From the NCBI GenBank assembly GCA_003952965.2, contig CM025856.1, positions 10,685,814 to 10,749,813 on the forward strand: a stretch of 64,000 nt of DNA, written 5' to 3'. Below the pieces are notes generated by a model, which saw only the letters and a program-made list of their open reading frames with translations, ran no database searches and had not been told where the DNA came from. Source of the stretch: Morella rubra (taxonomy: Eukaryota > Streptophyta > Magnoliopsida > Fagales > Myricaceae). A program made the position numbers and the translations under genes. Positions 38,392-50,700 of this stretch are shown here, piece after piece (the first letter of the stretch is position 1; each line of letters opens with the position of its first letter).

Positions 38392-41388
38392 ATGTTCCGG
38401 CAAGCTTCACGCCTCTTGGCTCGAACCCTGCGGGCTGGAGCGAGGCCCTTATCCACGGACCTCCCGGCCGCGCCCACTCCGGACTCCGCTTTCATCGAGT
38501 CATGGAAGAAGGTCATACCCAACATTGAACCTCCCAAGACTCCATCTCACTTTATGCAGCCCCGCCCGGCCACTCCCAGTTCTCTTCCTTCCAAGATGAC
38601 TGTCAATTTCGTGCTCCCATATGCCTCTGAGCTCTCCGCCAAAGAGGTACTTCGCTGATCTTCTCTGATGGGTCCGTGTCTCATTTGACTAGTTGGTGTC
38701 TGTCGGTTCTCTCATCTGGGTTTTGCTCGAGAATTTGTTGGTTTTGGTGAATGATTTAGCTTATGATGTGTATTCTGGGCAATTATAGCTTGGATTTGTT
38801 GTTGGATTTTTCATCTGGTTTTGCATTAGGCAATCTAATGTGGCAAATTCAGGAGTTCTAATTACCAGTTGACCATTGTAGCTAAGATTCTTTGGTCCCG
38901 CGGTTGTCTTTCCGTTCTTGTATCTCTGTCTTGTTTTTATTGGTGGTTTATGATGATCAATATGGAACCAATCGTAGATGTAGTTGCTTTTGTCAGCTTT
39001 GCTAGTTGGTGGTTGTTGGTTTCTTGTCTGATTTTCATCTGGGTTTTGTGTTGATATGTAAACGATGATGATTGATTTGGGAATACTTTACATTTGATTG
39101 ACCATTTTTAACTTTTGAATTTTGGGGTCCCTATACTTTCTTTCATCTTGCGTTTGGTTTGGATGAAGTTCATAGATTTCGGGGCAGTTTGGTTAATTTT
39201 GAAGTTCTGTTTCGGTTATTATATTCAACTCTACGATAAGACATTGCTTTGGGGATGAAAGAGAAGATCCAAGTATTTCACCATGTTATCTAGTGTGTTT
39301 GCTCGCATCAACATTTGGCTGGCCATGGTAGAGGAAGGATATACCAGCAGGGATTACATTTAACTTATTCTGAGTTTTTCTTATGGTAAGGTGTGGCTAA
39401 ACCGTGCACCTCCACATGTTTGTTGTTTGGGAATAATGCTGTGTTACTGTCTTAGTATATTGCAAACATCTTTGGAACGTTGGCTGTTTGGGAAGTAGCT
39501 AAGACTCAAACTACAGGTAAATGCATAAGTGCATGACTAAGTTCCTCATATGAACTATTACTCAAGGTCAATTGGCATAAGAATGGTCCATGAATATAGT
39601 GAGCGAATAGAGAGGCCAGGCCCTGTATGATAGCAATTTTGCAGCACAAATATTCCACAAAATATTAAGATTATTTTGGAATCCTGGCTCCAGCAAATCT
39701 ATGCCTCGTTTTCCTTTGGGCTATTCTGTCTTATCTGTATGACCGGAGTATACTTATAATATAACATTTGTTTAGTCCTAATAAATCATGTCGTTGAAGT
39801 GTGATTGCAGAGGCTTTGTGGAGTGATTACTGTTTTCCTCCTGCAGTATTTGGGTCATGTCAGATTATGATAAGAGTTTAGTTGTGAATAGTGAAAACTC
39901 AGGGAGAATATCTGGTATTCTCGAGCGGTAGCTGAAACTGCTAATCGATCTACCAGAATTTCTGCCTAGCCCGCCAGGTCCGGATCGCCGGGAGTGTTTT
40001 TTATTCAACGGGAGTTCACGTATTATCCCACCCACTTCTATCCGTAGCTATTTCCCCCTTTCAGTCCCCCTGGTTGGTTTAAGTTGATGAGATCTGGGCT
40101 CATCCCATTTTTACTAAACGCAGCTTAAACACTATCACTATATAAAGTACCCATATAAGAGCTTTTCTGTTTAAGTCCTCATATTTCAACAAGTCTATGT
40201 TGAAAACAGATAAATATGCCACCAGAGAGTAGACTGCTTGTACACTAGGAAACGCAGTTCACTGAAACAGGAGCAGAGAGAGAGCAAAACATCTGCTAGT
40301 AGCCGACCCCTTTGGATTTTTCGTAGTCTATATTTAGGCATAGGGGTAGGGATTTCATGGCCAATTTTATTAGAAGAGAAATCTTCGGAAGAGGGAGGAG
40401 TTTTCCCATCCTAAGCCTTTGCAGTAAATGTTCTAGCTGAATTGTCAAGTGTTCTTTCCAATTCAACTCACTTTACTTTGTGAAAATTATAAGACTTAAA
40501 GTAAAATTTCTCTTGCTAGCAGGCTTTATTAGATTTTACAACTAGTTCAAACTCACATCCCAGTTGCTTTTTTTTCTGTGAACTTCATTTGTGCCAAGAG
40601 ATTTATTTAGAATGATAGGTCTCGATATGCTATGTTACAGTTCATTGGAAGTCTTTTAAGTGGAAACCAATGAACTTATTTAAGGAAGTAGAGTTTTCTA
40701 TGTGGAAGTCTCCCATAAGGTCCGTTTACGAGTTCTTTTCTAATTAGGCCATTGGCCATTCTCTGTCCTCGTTCAACAAGTCGAAAATTCTCATCTTCCA
40801 GTTGAGAATATATTTTTTCTCCCATTTGAATTCAAAACTCATCAACTTATATCTGTTCAATATTTATTTTGGCTTTTTTGTCAATTGAAATGATATTATC
40901 CTCAACCTCAGTTTTGGCAATAGTGCAGGAAATGCTGAGACTTGTGCTGCACAGCACTTGTATTTTCGTTACATTTACAATAAAGTGAATCCAAGTGGGG
41001 ACTTCTGTTTCAGTACCATTTACCATCCACTCGTGTGTTTCAGGTTGACATGGTCATAATACCGGCAACAACTGGGCAGATGGGTGTTTTGCCTGGACAT
41101 GTACCTACAATCGCCGAGCTGAGGCCCGGGTTGCTATCAGTGCATGAGGGAAATGATGTGACAAAGTATTTCCTTAGCAGTGGGTTTGCTTTTATCCATG
41201 CTAACTCCGTCGCTGATATAATTGCCGTAGAGGCTGTGCAAATTGACCGTATTGACCCCAGCTTGGTTCAGAAGGGCCTTGCAGAGTTTACCCAGAAGCT
41301 CAGCTCAGCCACAACTGACTTGGAGAAGGCTGAAGCCCAGATTGGTGTTGATGTTTACAGTGCCCTCAACTTCGCTATCTCAGGCTAA
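38392..41388 (+). CDS. Mitochondrial ATP synthase subunit delta' (F1 epsilon-type), two exons, 199 aa
   Basis: Exons 38392-38646 and 41044-41388 join in phase 0 (600 bases) across a 2.4 kb GT..AG intron. The product is the plant mitochondrial F1-ATPase delta' subunit, the counterpart of bacterial epsilon, which sits on the central stalk and couples rotation to catalysis in the matrix. Seen directly: an Arg/Ser-rich N terminus typical of a mitochondrial presequence ([20 protein letters not shown]), then the beta-sandwich domain beginning [20 protein letters not shown], with [20 protein letters not shown] in exon 2, and a C-terminal helical part with [19 protein letters not shown]. Length fits the plant family (about 200). 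From memory it corresponds to Arabidopsis At5g47030. The start is the first ATG of the frame and opens the presequence. Confidence 0.95.
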
Positions 41389-41515
41389 TGGGGTTATCAA
41401 CATTCCAACACCAGTTTTTTGTTCCTTTTTTAGTTCTGCTTCAGTGATTGTTTGATCTTTCCTTTATAACCTGTTTAGATCTGTCCAGGTATCATGAGTA
41501 TGGTTGTCAGAGTGA

Positions 41516-41521
41516 AATAAA
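41516..41521 (+). terminator. Candidate polyadenylation signal of ATP synthase delta'
   Basis: AATAAA lies 128 bases after the stop codon, within the expected range for a plant near-upstream element. Confidence 0.5.
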
Positions 41522-41984
41522 TAGTTTTCTGAAAGAACCCCAGGCGTTTGTAAGGATAAAGATGCCTCTCCACTCGGGACATTACTCACAAATTTTCTTT
41601 GAAAAGATCATTTCATTGTATGTTCTGGGTTTTTACACCATACATAAGCATTCCCATCTTATTTTCCAGATATCAGATGTTCGAATGATCTTTGAATTAC
41701 TTGTCGCTAGTACCGTATTACCATCTCCACAGATGAAGCTATTATAATTTTCAGGCTCCATCTTTTGCTGGTGACTACAATTTCAAAAGCTGGGTTTTAA
41801 CATTACGACATTGAATAACCAGAAAAGAAGAGCTCTAAAATTGTAACTTGTGTACAAATTTAAATATAACTTTTTTTCATATTTTCAGTAAAGAAAATTT
41901 TATGCATCTAACCAAAATGAATTCTTGATACTGGTTTTGAAAGCTCTTGATTGGGCTATCCCAATGTTACAATTTGATTGTTAA

Positions 41985-42110
41985 GATTATGACACGTACT
42001 ATATTTTTCATTGATTTTAACAGTGAAATCTTAATATGGATGCAAAGTATAAACATGTTTTAATAGTGAAATTTTAATATGGGTGTAAAGTATAAACATA
42101 TTAGTAGTTC
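41985..42110 (+). repeat. Short imperfect tandem repeat
   Basis: A unit of about 45 bases, cagtgaaatcttaatatgga then tgcaaagtataaacatgtt, is followed by a near copy, tagtgaaattttaatatggg then tgtaaagtataaacatatt. It lies in the spacer downstream of the delta' gene. Confidence 0.65.
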
Positions 42111-42269
42111 AAGGTATAATGTGTTAAGTTTAATAGTTTAGAATGCGAATTGCAAAGTGCGCTTTTAGTTTGAGGGTGCAAATTGTATTTCTCATATTCA
42201 ATTGAAACTATAACATTTGTAATGTACATCGGAAAATTTGTGTAACACATTCCACCTCTAAATTGTCAA

Positions 42270-42851
42270 TATGTTTTTAGGATAAACATATTTTTTACTC
42301 ATCAACTATAAGGGGTCTAACACATTGCATCCTGAACTATCTGTTGTTACATATTGCACCTTTCGACTATCAATTGTAGATACTTTGCACTTTTTCTCAA
42401 ATTTTTAGACCTAAATGACAAATAATGCCATTGACTCACGTTGTGCATGTTAAGGATATTGTTGTCAATTCATTAAGTTATCAAGAGTATTATCTTCAGA
42501 TGGAGGGTGCAACATGTCTAACATTAATAATTAGAGAGTGCAAATGATTCTTTGGGGTTACTCTCACATCAAAGCTGAACTTACCTGACATGTATGGCTT
42601 GGGACAACTGCACGATCTAGCATTTGTTGTAGTGTTGAACCCAACTCGTGCGTATTCTGGGCCAGGTCCGTCTAAGCTCGGTGCACGTAAATGGATGCCC
42701 AGATCTTCCTCATTATAAAAAAAAAAAAGAGTACAATATATCAAAGTTAGTAGTTTAGGATATAATATGTCTAATATTGATAGTTTGAGGGTACAATGTG
42801 TTAAACTCTCTATAGTTAATGGGTAGAAAGTATATTTATCCTAAGTTTTTA
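42270..42851. mobile_element. Mutator-type MITE (562 bp) with about 60-bp terminal inverted repeats
   Basis: The element 42280-42841 starts GGATAAACATATTTTTTACT. Its reversed right end starts GGATAAATATACTTTCTACC, and similarity continues through CAACTATA and TTTAACACATTG for about 60 bases. The flanking 10-mers TATGTTTTTA (42270-42279) and TAAGTTTTTA (42842-42851) differ at one base, which suits a Mutator-like target duplication (9-11 bp). There is no coding capacity. An inner segment, about 42540-42731, ends in a 12-A tract and may be a separate SINE-like insertion. Confidence 0.72.
42540..42731 (+). mobile_element. Possible SINE-like insertion within the MITE
   Basis: About 190 bases with a different base composition from the surrounding MITE end in a run of 12 A's. 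GAGTGCAA precedes it and GAGTACAA follows, 7 of 8 identical. The host MITE itself repeats similar words (gtgcaa, gtacaa), so the duplication is not conclusive. I do not see a convincing tRNA-type promoter. Confidence 0.3.
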
Positions 42852-44738
42852 ATTTACATGCTATATTTATTAACGCAGATTAAAAACCTAGTCAGGACAA
42901 TGAGTCGAAGTATTAAAACTGCAAAAAAATTGACAATTTGAGTTGTACATTGCAAATTGTTTTTCAGTATAAAGTGCAGAGTATAATTTCTCAATTTGAA
43001 AGGCAAAACCTTAACAATAAATTCCAGCATTTAACACTATTTAAAAGTTTTATCATGAGTTCTATAAGTATATAAAAAAGACTTCTTTTTTTTCCTGAAT
43101 AAAACCATGGACTTTCATTGCATATAATCCATAAAGAACAAAATCAACTATCGATCCAAGCAAAACCGGTTGCTAAATTAAGACTAGTAGGGCCCAACCG
43201 AGGTCAAGATACTACAAATGGTCCATACCGTGCAAAAAGAGCGGTAGCCAGACACAGTAGATGGCGACCACCGAAACTCACAAGTGCCGGTATAGAGAAA
43301 TGCGTCAAATAATCCGGACACAACAAAGTCCACCAGGGACCAGCAAAGGCTACGAGGGGCAAGGAAAGCCCCCAGGAAGGCCGAATGCAAGTAGAGACTT
43401 GTTTGTGAGCTTTGTCCGTGTTACAGTATTAGATCTAACGACTCTCTCCCCGCAGTCTTATTATACGTTCAATTTTGATGTTGCTTTTCAGCTCAATTTC
43501 TTCCCTGCAGCTGTTGTCTGTAATGATCATGGAGATCAGCTTCTTCCTGCTTGGACGTAAAAAAAAAAACTTCCCATCCATAGAACCTAATCATGGAGAA
43601 GTAAAGGCTGCTCTCCTCGTCTTATCTGTCTCATCTAACACACATCTTCCCTTGAAGGAGACTCTGATTCATCCCTAATGCTATTAATAATTCCAATTCT
43701 CCAGCTGGGTGGAAAACGCAAGCCATAGTGCATTCACTCCCACCTTCATCCAATAGTCGCCTGGCAAGCTACAAAATTACATCAAATTCAGAACCCATGT
43801 CCGCACTCTCTCGCACATTGGGGCGCATCATATGATCTATTGGAAGCATTCCCTTCTCACCTTTGTAATCATGATAGCAGAACCCATTGACAGTGGTATG
43901 AATTCCGTTTTCTAATAAAATACCACTGATTTCTTGCGGAGCAAAATAAGTAAAACCAGACAACTCAAGAAAGGGCCTAGAAACGAACCAATCTTACGCA
44001 AACCTCTGTAGCGAAATAACAATTCAAAGTTTGCAGACCTGGGCATCACTAGGGTTCATTCCATCTAGCCTTCTCAATCCCCAGAAACAGAGCAGCAACC
44101 TTTAGGGTTCTAATGTTCCACCTTCGGGAATCCTCTCACATGCCTGCTGCCTCGTTCAACAACTAGTCTCAACATCCCTCCCAACATGGCTTCGCGTTAT
44201 AGCCCATGAAAAATAGGAAAAGCATTACTCTTTGTTATAACTCCTTCATACCCATCACCCTTCCTACATCAAAAGTTCAACACAGAAAAGCTAATCACAA
44301 TGCGGAAACCAATTAGAGATGCCTCTAGAATGAAGGAAATGCGAAATCTTTGGACAGGGACAACTGAATCGTATAGCAAGTATTCCCTTTCTCAAAATAA
44401 ATGATATTTATACACAGTAAGGTATCAATCAATTTATGATTGCAACAGGAATGAGGGTAAGAGAAATGGAAAAATAAAGGGAAGCAATTGCTCACCACCC
44501 CCAATAATTACAATCTATCATACAAAAGACAAAGCGTGATTCAAAGAGAGACGGTTGAGTCCCCCCGCATCAAGTTAGGACTCCCTTTTTGTAGAGCATG
44601 ACATATATGAGTCAATTTTTCAGTCCCCAATTACCAAAGGCAGCTGCTGAAGACGCAGGCATCCAGATAGTCGTGGCAAAAAGCACATCAATTTTATCAC
44701 CAGAGATTTTGTTTCCTTAACATGCCATGAGGGTCCTG
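42852..44738. other. Spacer between ATP synthase delta' and LON2
   Basis: The two genes converge here. At about 43087-43420 a poly-T run followed by GC-richer repeat-like sequence resembles 30899 onward. On the minus strand, 43963-43769 is open for 64 codons and reading similarity-like text continues to about 43600 past a stop, but I cannot identify a family. No supported gene. Confidence 0.45.
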
Positions 44739-47700
44739 TCATAACTTTGAATGTTGCCTCCAAGGGCACCCACCTTCAAATGCCTGCTCCAATACGTCTT
44801 CCATTCGCTTAGCAAGTAGCACCTGTTAAATGTAAAAAAGAGCTATCATCATCTATTCATATTCATATGCTTTATACAGCCAACACTAAGGAAATACCCT
44901 TCCTAGGTGCAGTCGTATCTCAGTTCTTAACTCTGGGACCAAAAGAATTACAACTGAAATACACACTCACAATGATAATATCTTGATTAACAATGTATTA
45001 ATTACTTAACGACACCTTGGCCATGGTCAAAATGAGAACAAGATTACCTCCAGATTTGCAAGAACAGCTGCCGGTACTTCAACTAAGTCTTTCAAGTTTC
45101 TCTCTGGCAGGATAACTCTCGTAATGCCACAACGGTGTGCTGCCAAGATCTGTATGGTGTATTCAAATAAATAATTAAAGAAAATGAACTTCTAGTATAG
45201 CACTGATATTTTGAAATTCAATGTCTCTCCTTCACTACATAAACAAACAGATTTTCATACGCTTTTTACATCAGTGTGTATGCACAAAAGTTTGTTCAAC
45301 CAATGAAGCTAAGTTCCATAGGCCAAACATTGTGAGACATTTATGTCTTCCGGCTACTTTGCATTGATTAGACTCCATATGTATCATCCCAACGCATTTT
45401 GAATGCAGAACAAATGTGCATTACACACTTAAGTCTCCATTTTTTATTTGTTAAAAACGAAATCAAATCATCTAGCTGTCACATGACTTCAGTGCAAACT
45501 AATCAAATGGCATCTCCCAACCGCTTAGGGTGGATGATGTTTAAAAACCTTGCAGAAGAAATGAACCTGACGGAAGGAATTTGACTGGAAGATTATGATA
45601 TATGATTGCTGATATACAAAAGGTAGGTCTGACAACAAAGATCATGATGTAACTATAATACCGATTTAGAAAAAGGGTAAATTCATTTTAGCCCCATTTA
45701 CAAAACAGCTGATTGGGTTTTGAAACTCAAAAAATTAGTCCCTAGACTGTCAGACTTTTTAAAACAAGACCTGTTAACTTTCCATTTAAGGGTCTAACGG
45801 TGCTCCTGCCACATCATCGCCCTGACAGGTCACGATATGCTATGGGGAAGAGATGTGGACCTTTTTTCAAACCCCAATCACCAACTGCCACATCAGCCCC
45901 CCTTTTTTTTTTCTCCCTCCCCGTCCCTACAGTGTTTCTCTTCCCCATGGGCCTCTTAAACCATACTGTGCATTTTGACTCACCCCATGTCCCCATAAAC
46001 TTGAACGACGTCATCTGCTCCTTCCCCTACCTCTCGAAAGAAGAAGGAGAAGGAGATACCATTAGCATTAAGGACTGATTACGGTTTTTCAGGGAGATTT
46101 CGGTGGTGTGGTTTGGGGTAAGAGAAAGGGAGCGAAGGGAATGGTAAAAGCCAGGCTTGGCTTTTTCTCATTTACTTGCTAAATGCTAATGGCTATAATT
46201 GGGGAGGTGCTTCATTTCAGGGACTGCGACTTTTTGCTTTTCTTCTTGACCTGTTATCTGTTGTTACCGGTTATTACACGGACAGCTTGAATGTTCCACT
46301 ATTGTTGTCTGAAGAGAAAAATACTAGGCGACCACCTCATTTTTACTACTAATTTTGCTTTTTATTGTTATTTAATTTTGCCAACTGTTTATCAATATTT
46401 GATTAAACAAATTCAATTGGACTAGGAGGGAACCACAAACAATCAGATATTCATGAGAAAACACAAGATAATATTGCTGTTGTGATCGCAATTGGTTTCT
46501 CACTCAAGGCAAGAACAGTCTGATGACAAAAAATAAACTTTACTTTGGTTTTCACTTTTTCTGTTCTGATTCTCGAAGGCCAACGATGCTTGAAGGGAGG
46601 GGAGGAAATGGTGCGTTCTAGTTTAGGAGGGGCACTGTCAAAACGCACCATATGGTTTAAGAGGCACACGGGGAAGAAATGCACCGTAGGGAGGGGAGGA
46701 AGAAAAAAAAAAAAAATGGGGGCTGATGTGGCAGTTGGTGGTCGGGGTTTAAAAAAGATCCACATGTCTTCTCCACATCATCTAGTGACCTGTCAAGGTG
46801 ATGATGTGGCAGGAACACCGTCAGGCCCATTTGATAGAAAGTTGACAGAAGGTCTTGTTTTGAAAAAGTTTACAAATCTAGGGACTAATTTTGAGTTTCA
46901 AAACCCATGGAGCTGTTTTGAAAATGGGTGAAAACCCAAGGGCTAAAATGAATTTACCCTTAAAAAATTCCAAAAAGCATTGAACTCAAGGTTTTGACAG
47001 TGGTTAGAAGACGAAAAAGTTTAATAATGACATATGATTCCCTGACTTTTACTGTACATCCAAAGAGACTAACGTATTTTAGCTGAGCAAATTTTCCCCT
47101 TTGAAAATGAGAACAAATAGACACAAAGTGACGCATACCTTATCCTTGACACCACCAACAGGTAACACAAGACCCCTTAAAGTCATCTCTCCGGTCATTG
47201 CTGTATCGGCTCTCACTCTTTTCTGACTGAACAGTGAAACCAGTGCTGTTACCAGAGTTACACCTGCTGAGGGTCCATCCTTGGGCACAGCCCCAGCAGG
47301 AAAATGTATATGAATGTCCCGGCCCTCGAGGAGATTGATTCCCACAGAAGCTGCTAACTTAAGATCCATTGCCCTGGATCTTACCTAATAAAATAAGGGA
47401 GAGTTTTACTGTCAGTAACTTCAAACTAGCATTTCGCAGGAGTCAGAAACATGCTGTTTATCAGTGGAACAGTATTTTGTAACTACCATCTGCAATCAAG
47501 GACTAAGGTGTACATTGACGCACACTTCAATACAACACCACATTTGATCCACCACTGTATAAAGGGTTGAGCAAGGATGTTATCATGTTCTTCCTTCTTC
47601 TGATGTTTAGGGTAGGGGGAAGAAGGGAAGGATACAAAAATACATGTGTGCTCTTATGAAAGGAATACATGTGAAACCCCTGAAGCTTCAAGAAATAATA

Positions 47701-50700
47701 AGTCAAGGGGAAACTGCCAATGATATATTTATAAAACATGAAGGGGTACTTGTTTTAGCTCATCTCTCCAATTTAAACTATGACAATAATCCGAAAACAT
47801 AATTCACAACAACTCAGAAGAATAGGTTACCCATGTTAATGCTATTTGTGCTGATTCTTTGATAACATCCCCAAGCTGTCCTGTGAGATGTAATTCACCC
47901 TTCCCTGCCATAGCTGTAGCCTCTACAAACTGAACCTCTCCACCAAATGCAGTCCAAACAAGCCCAACAGATATCCCAGGAGTTGCAACCCGTTCTGCTG
48001 CTTCTCTGTCATCAAATCTTGGAGGCTGTATTGCAGCACAATGCACCCACATGCTACTTAGTAACAGAGAAAAACCAAAGTATGTTTTAGCACATGAAAA
48101 GGCTTTCTATTGTCTAGGCCACATTACAAGTGATAAACTCCTGCCACACGTCCACAAAGTCGTAGGGCAGGATACAACCCATAACAACGGGAAAAATAAC
48201 TCTATTACATCTACTTTTAGCTACAAGGATTCTTCAATCCCAGGTGGCATATATGACACAAACTTATAATAATTTTTCTGACGCCAAACACCTTCTAAAA
48301 GAAATTTAGATGAATCACCTTAAATGCCCAAAATGAACTTCAGTCCTCCAGTGAATGTTTCCTTCCAAGAAAGAACTTTTTTTGCAACTTCTTAAGGTAC
48401 ATATTAAATGGTCATCTAAGTATAATGATATTCAAACAGAGCCCTGCTGCTGAGATGCTTCAAGCTGATCAACTAATCATAATTTCTATGTAAATCTAAC
48501 TTAACCCCAGACATTAACTATACTAATCATATCAAAGTGCAACTAAGCAAAAGAAAAGAAACGAAGATCGGATTAGATGATTATTACCCCCAGTACTTTT
48601 TCCAGCATAGCCTCATCCACAACCAACGGTGAAGCAATCCTAAATGCATTTGATATCTCATGACTATTTACAGACATCGGAATGACCTCCATTTCCACTT
48701 CACCTCCATCAGCAAATCTGTTTTCTAGCAGTGGTGAAGCAAGCCGGTGGACATCTTTGCTTAGTGGGATAACTTGTTCCTGCTCTGCAACTCTCACTGC
48801 AGCTGCACGAGCCAAGGCAGCCAAGTTCCTTTCCAGATTCCTAACACCTGCCTCTCTAGTGTACCTCTGAATGACAAGTTTCACCATATCCTACCACACA
48901 GGAACACTATTAATAAGATATATCCTAGGTAGCACGACTAGATTGCGATTGAACCAAACAGAGAATAAAAGATAAAAATTTGGAAGCATGGCCCCTTTTT
49001 CAGACGGAGATAAGATGCTATAATATGCAAATTAATTTTTAATCCCATTGTTACCCAATAAAAGCCCTATTACGGATTAATACCTCTGGAATTTGAAGGA
49101 ACTCAGAACTCAACCCATGCTGATCCAGAACTCTTGGAATTAAGTGTCGCATGGCTATTTTAATCTTTTCTTCAGGTGTATATCCTGGCAACTCAATGAC
49201 TTCCATCCTGTCTAAGAGTGGTGGAGGTATAGGCTGCAGCCTATTTGCGGTTGCCACAAAAACCACCTTTGAAAGGTCAAATGGAACATTCAAATAGCTA
49301 TAGGAAATCAGTTAAGGGATTATTGTGAATAATTGATCAGTGATAAGATTTTTAAACAGTGACAATGCTTCCAGCACATGTACAGATTCTATATGTTGCA
49401 TCATAGTTTAGCTAATCTATCAGAACTTGTCAATTATCTCATGAGTTCAAAACTTGCTCCCAGTTCTATAACATTAAAAATTGTGCACCGACACTAGTAG
49501 CCAGGCCCTACAGAGCAAATAAAAAATGTCACAAATCACAACGAAAATTAAAAATCACTCGTGTAATGAGGAAAGGTCCAAATAAATCTGCCAAGAAACA
49601 GCCAACAATATCAGACAAAAGTGCCTCTTTTCTACCAAAAGATCTGTGACACACTAGTCACCGCAGATGCAACTAAAGGTCAAAGCATACAGTTTTTCTG
49701 AGGCTGCCACAAGGTTTGTAGAACAAGATATTTTCTTCAAGTAACTAGATTGGATTGAGAGAAATACGGAGCCAGTTACCCATAACTAAGAGTCACTAAA
49801 AACATCCTTAATTTAAGGATACTGATCATTGAAAGTCTTGTTTTGTTCTGGATCAAGAACCTCCAATAGAGCTGAAGCTGGATCCCCACGCACATCAGAA
49901 CCTGTTTTGTCAATCTCATCCAGCAGCATGACGGGATTGCAAACAGCCACTCTCTACAATACAAAATGAATTATGAAAATTTCACAATTGACATTCTGTA
50001 AGTCACTCGGGTAAATGAACTACACATTCATCAGCATTTCGATAGTAATGAAACAGAAATATTAATTGCATACTTCACACAATCCCTCATCGATAAATCA
50101 TGGTTACGGATGAATTCTTGACCTTCACGAATCTAAACCATCTGAAGAACATCTTTGCAAAGGCAGGGAGGATCAACCTTTTCCCAATTTGCCAAAAAAT
50201 GACTCACCGCTTTCTTCTTTTATCTTTATTCTTTTATTTTATCTTGAAGGAATAGGATTATTCTCTTGTTTTGCTAGATTTACTAAAGGCTATATTACCA
50301 AGTTAAAATTCCTAAGACAAAGCATTCAATTTCCTCAACCCTTGCAAAGGACGTAGAGAGAAGTCTAGGGTACTGTTCTACTGCAAATAAAATAAAGAAG
50401 TTACCTTTAACCCATCAATAAGACGCCCTGGCATGCTACCAATGTATGTCCTCCTATGCCCTCTAATATCAGCTTCATCCTTAACCCCGCCAAGGGATAT
50501 GCGTACAAATTTCCTGCCCAAAGCAGCAGCAATAGATGAAGCCAAAGATGTTTTCCCAACACCTGGTGGGCCAACAAAGCACAACACTGGACCTCTTGCA
50601 TCTGGTTTAAGCTGCAATACAAAAATATTGCACTACACATGAACATCAAATTCAGTTTTAACTATAACAGTCAAAATACTGATGCAGACAAGAATCGGAT

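Noticed and set aside
46451-46931. Open frames of 104-128 codons
   Set aside because: They fall within one arm of the fold-back Mutator-type element, and related frames appear in the other arm, as expected for inverted repeats.
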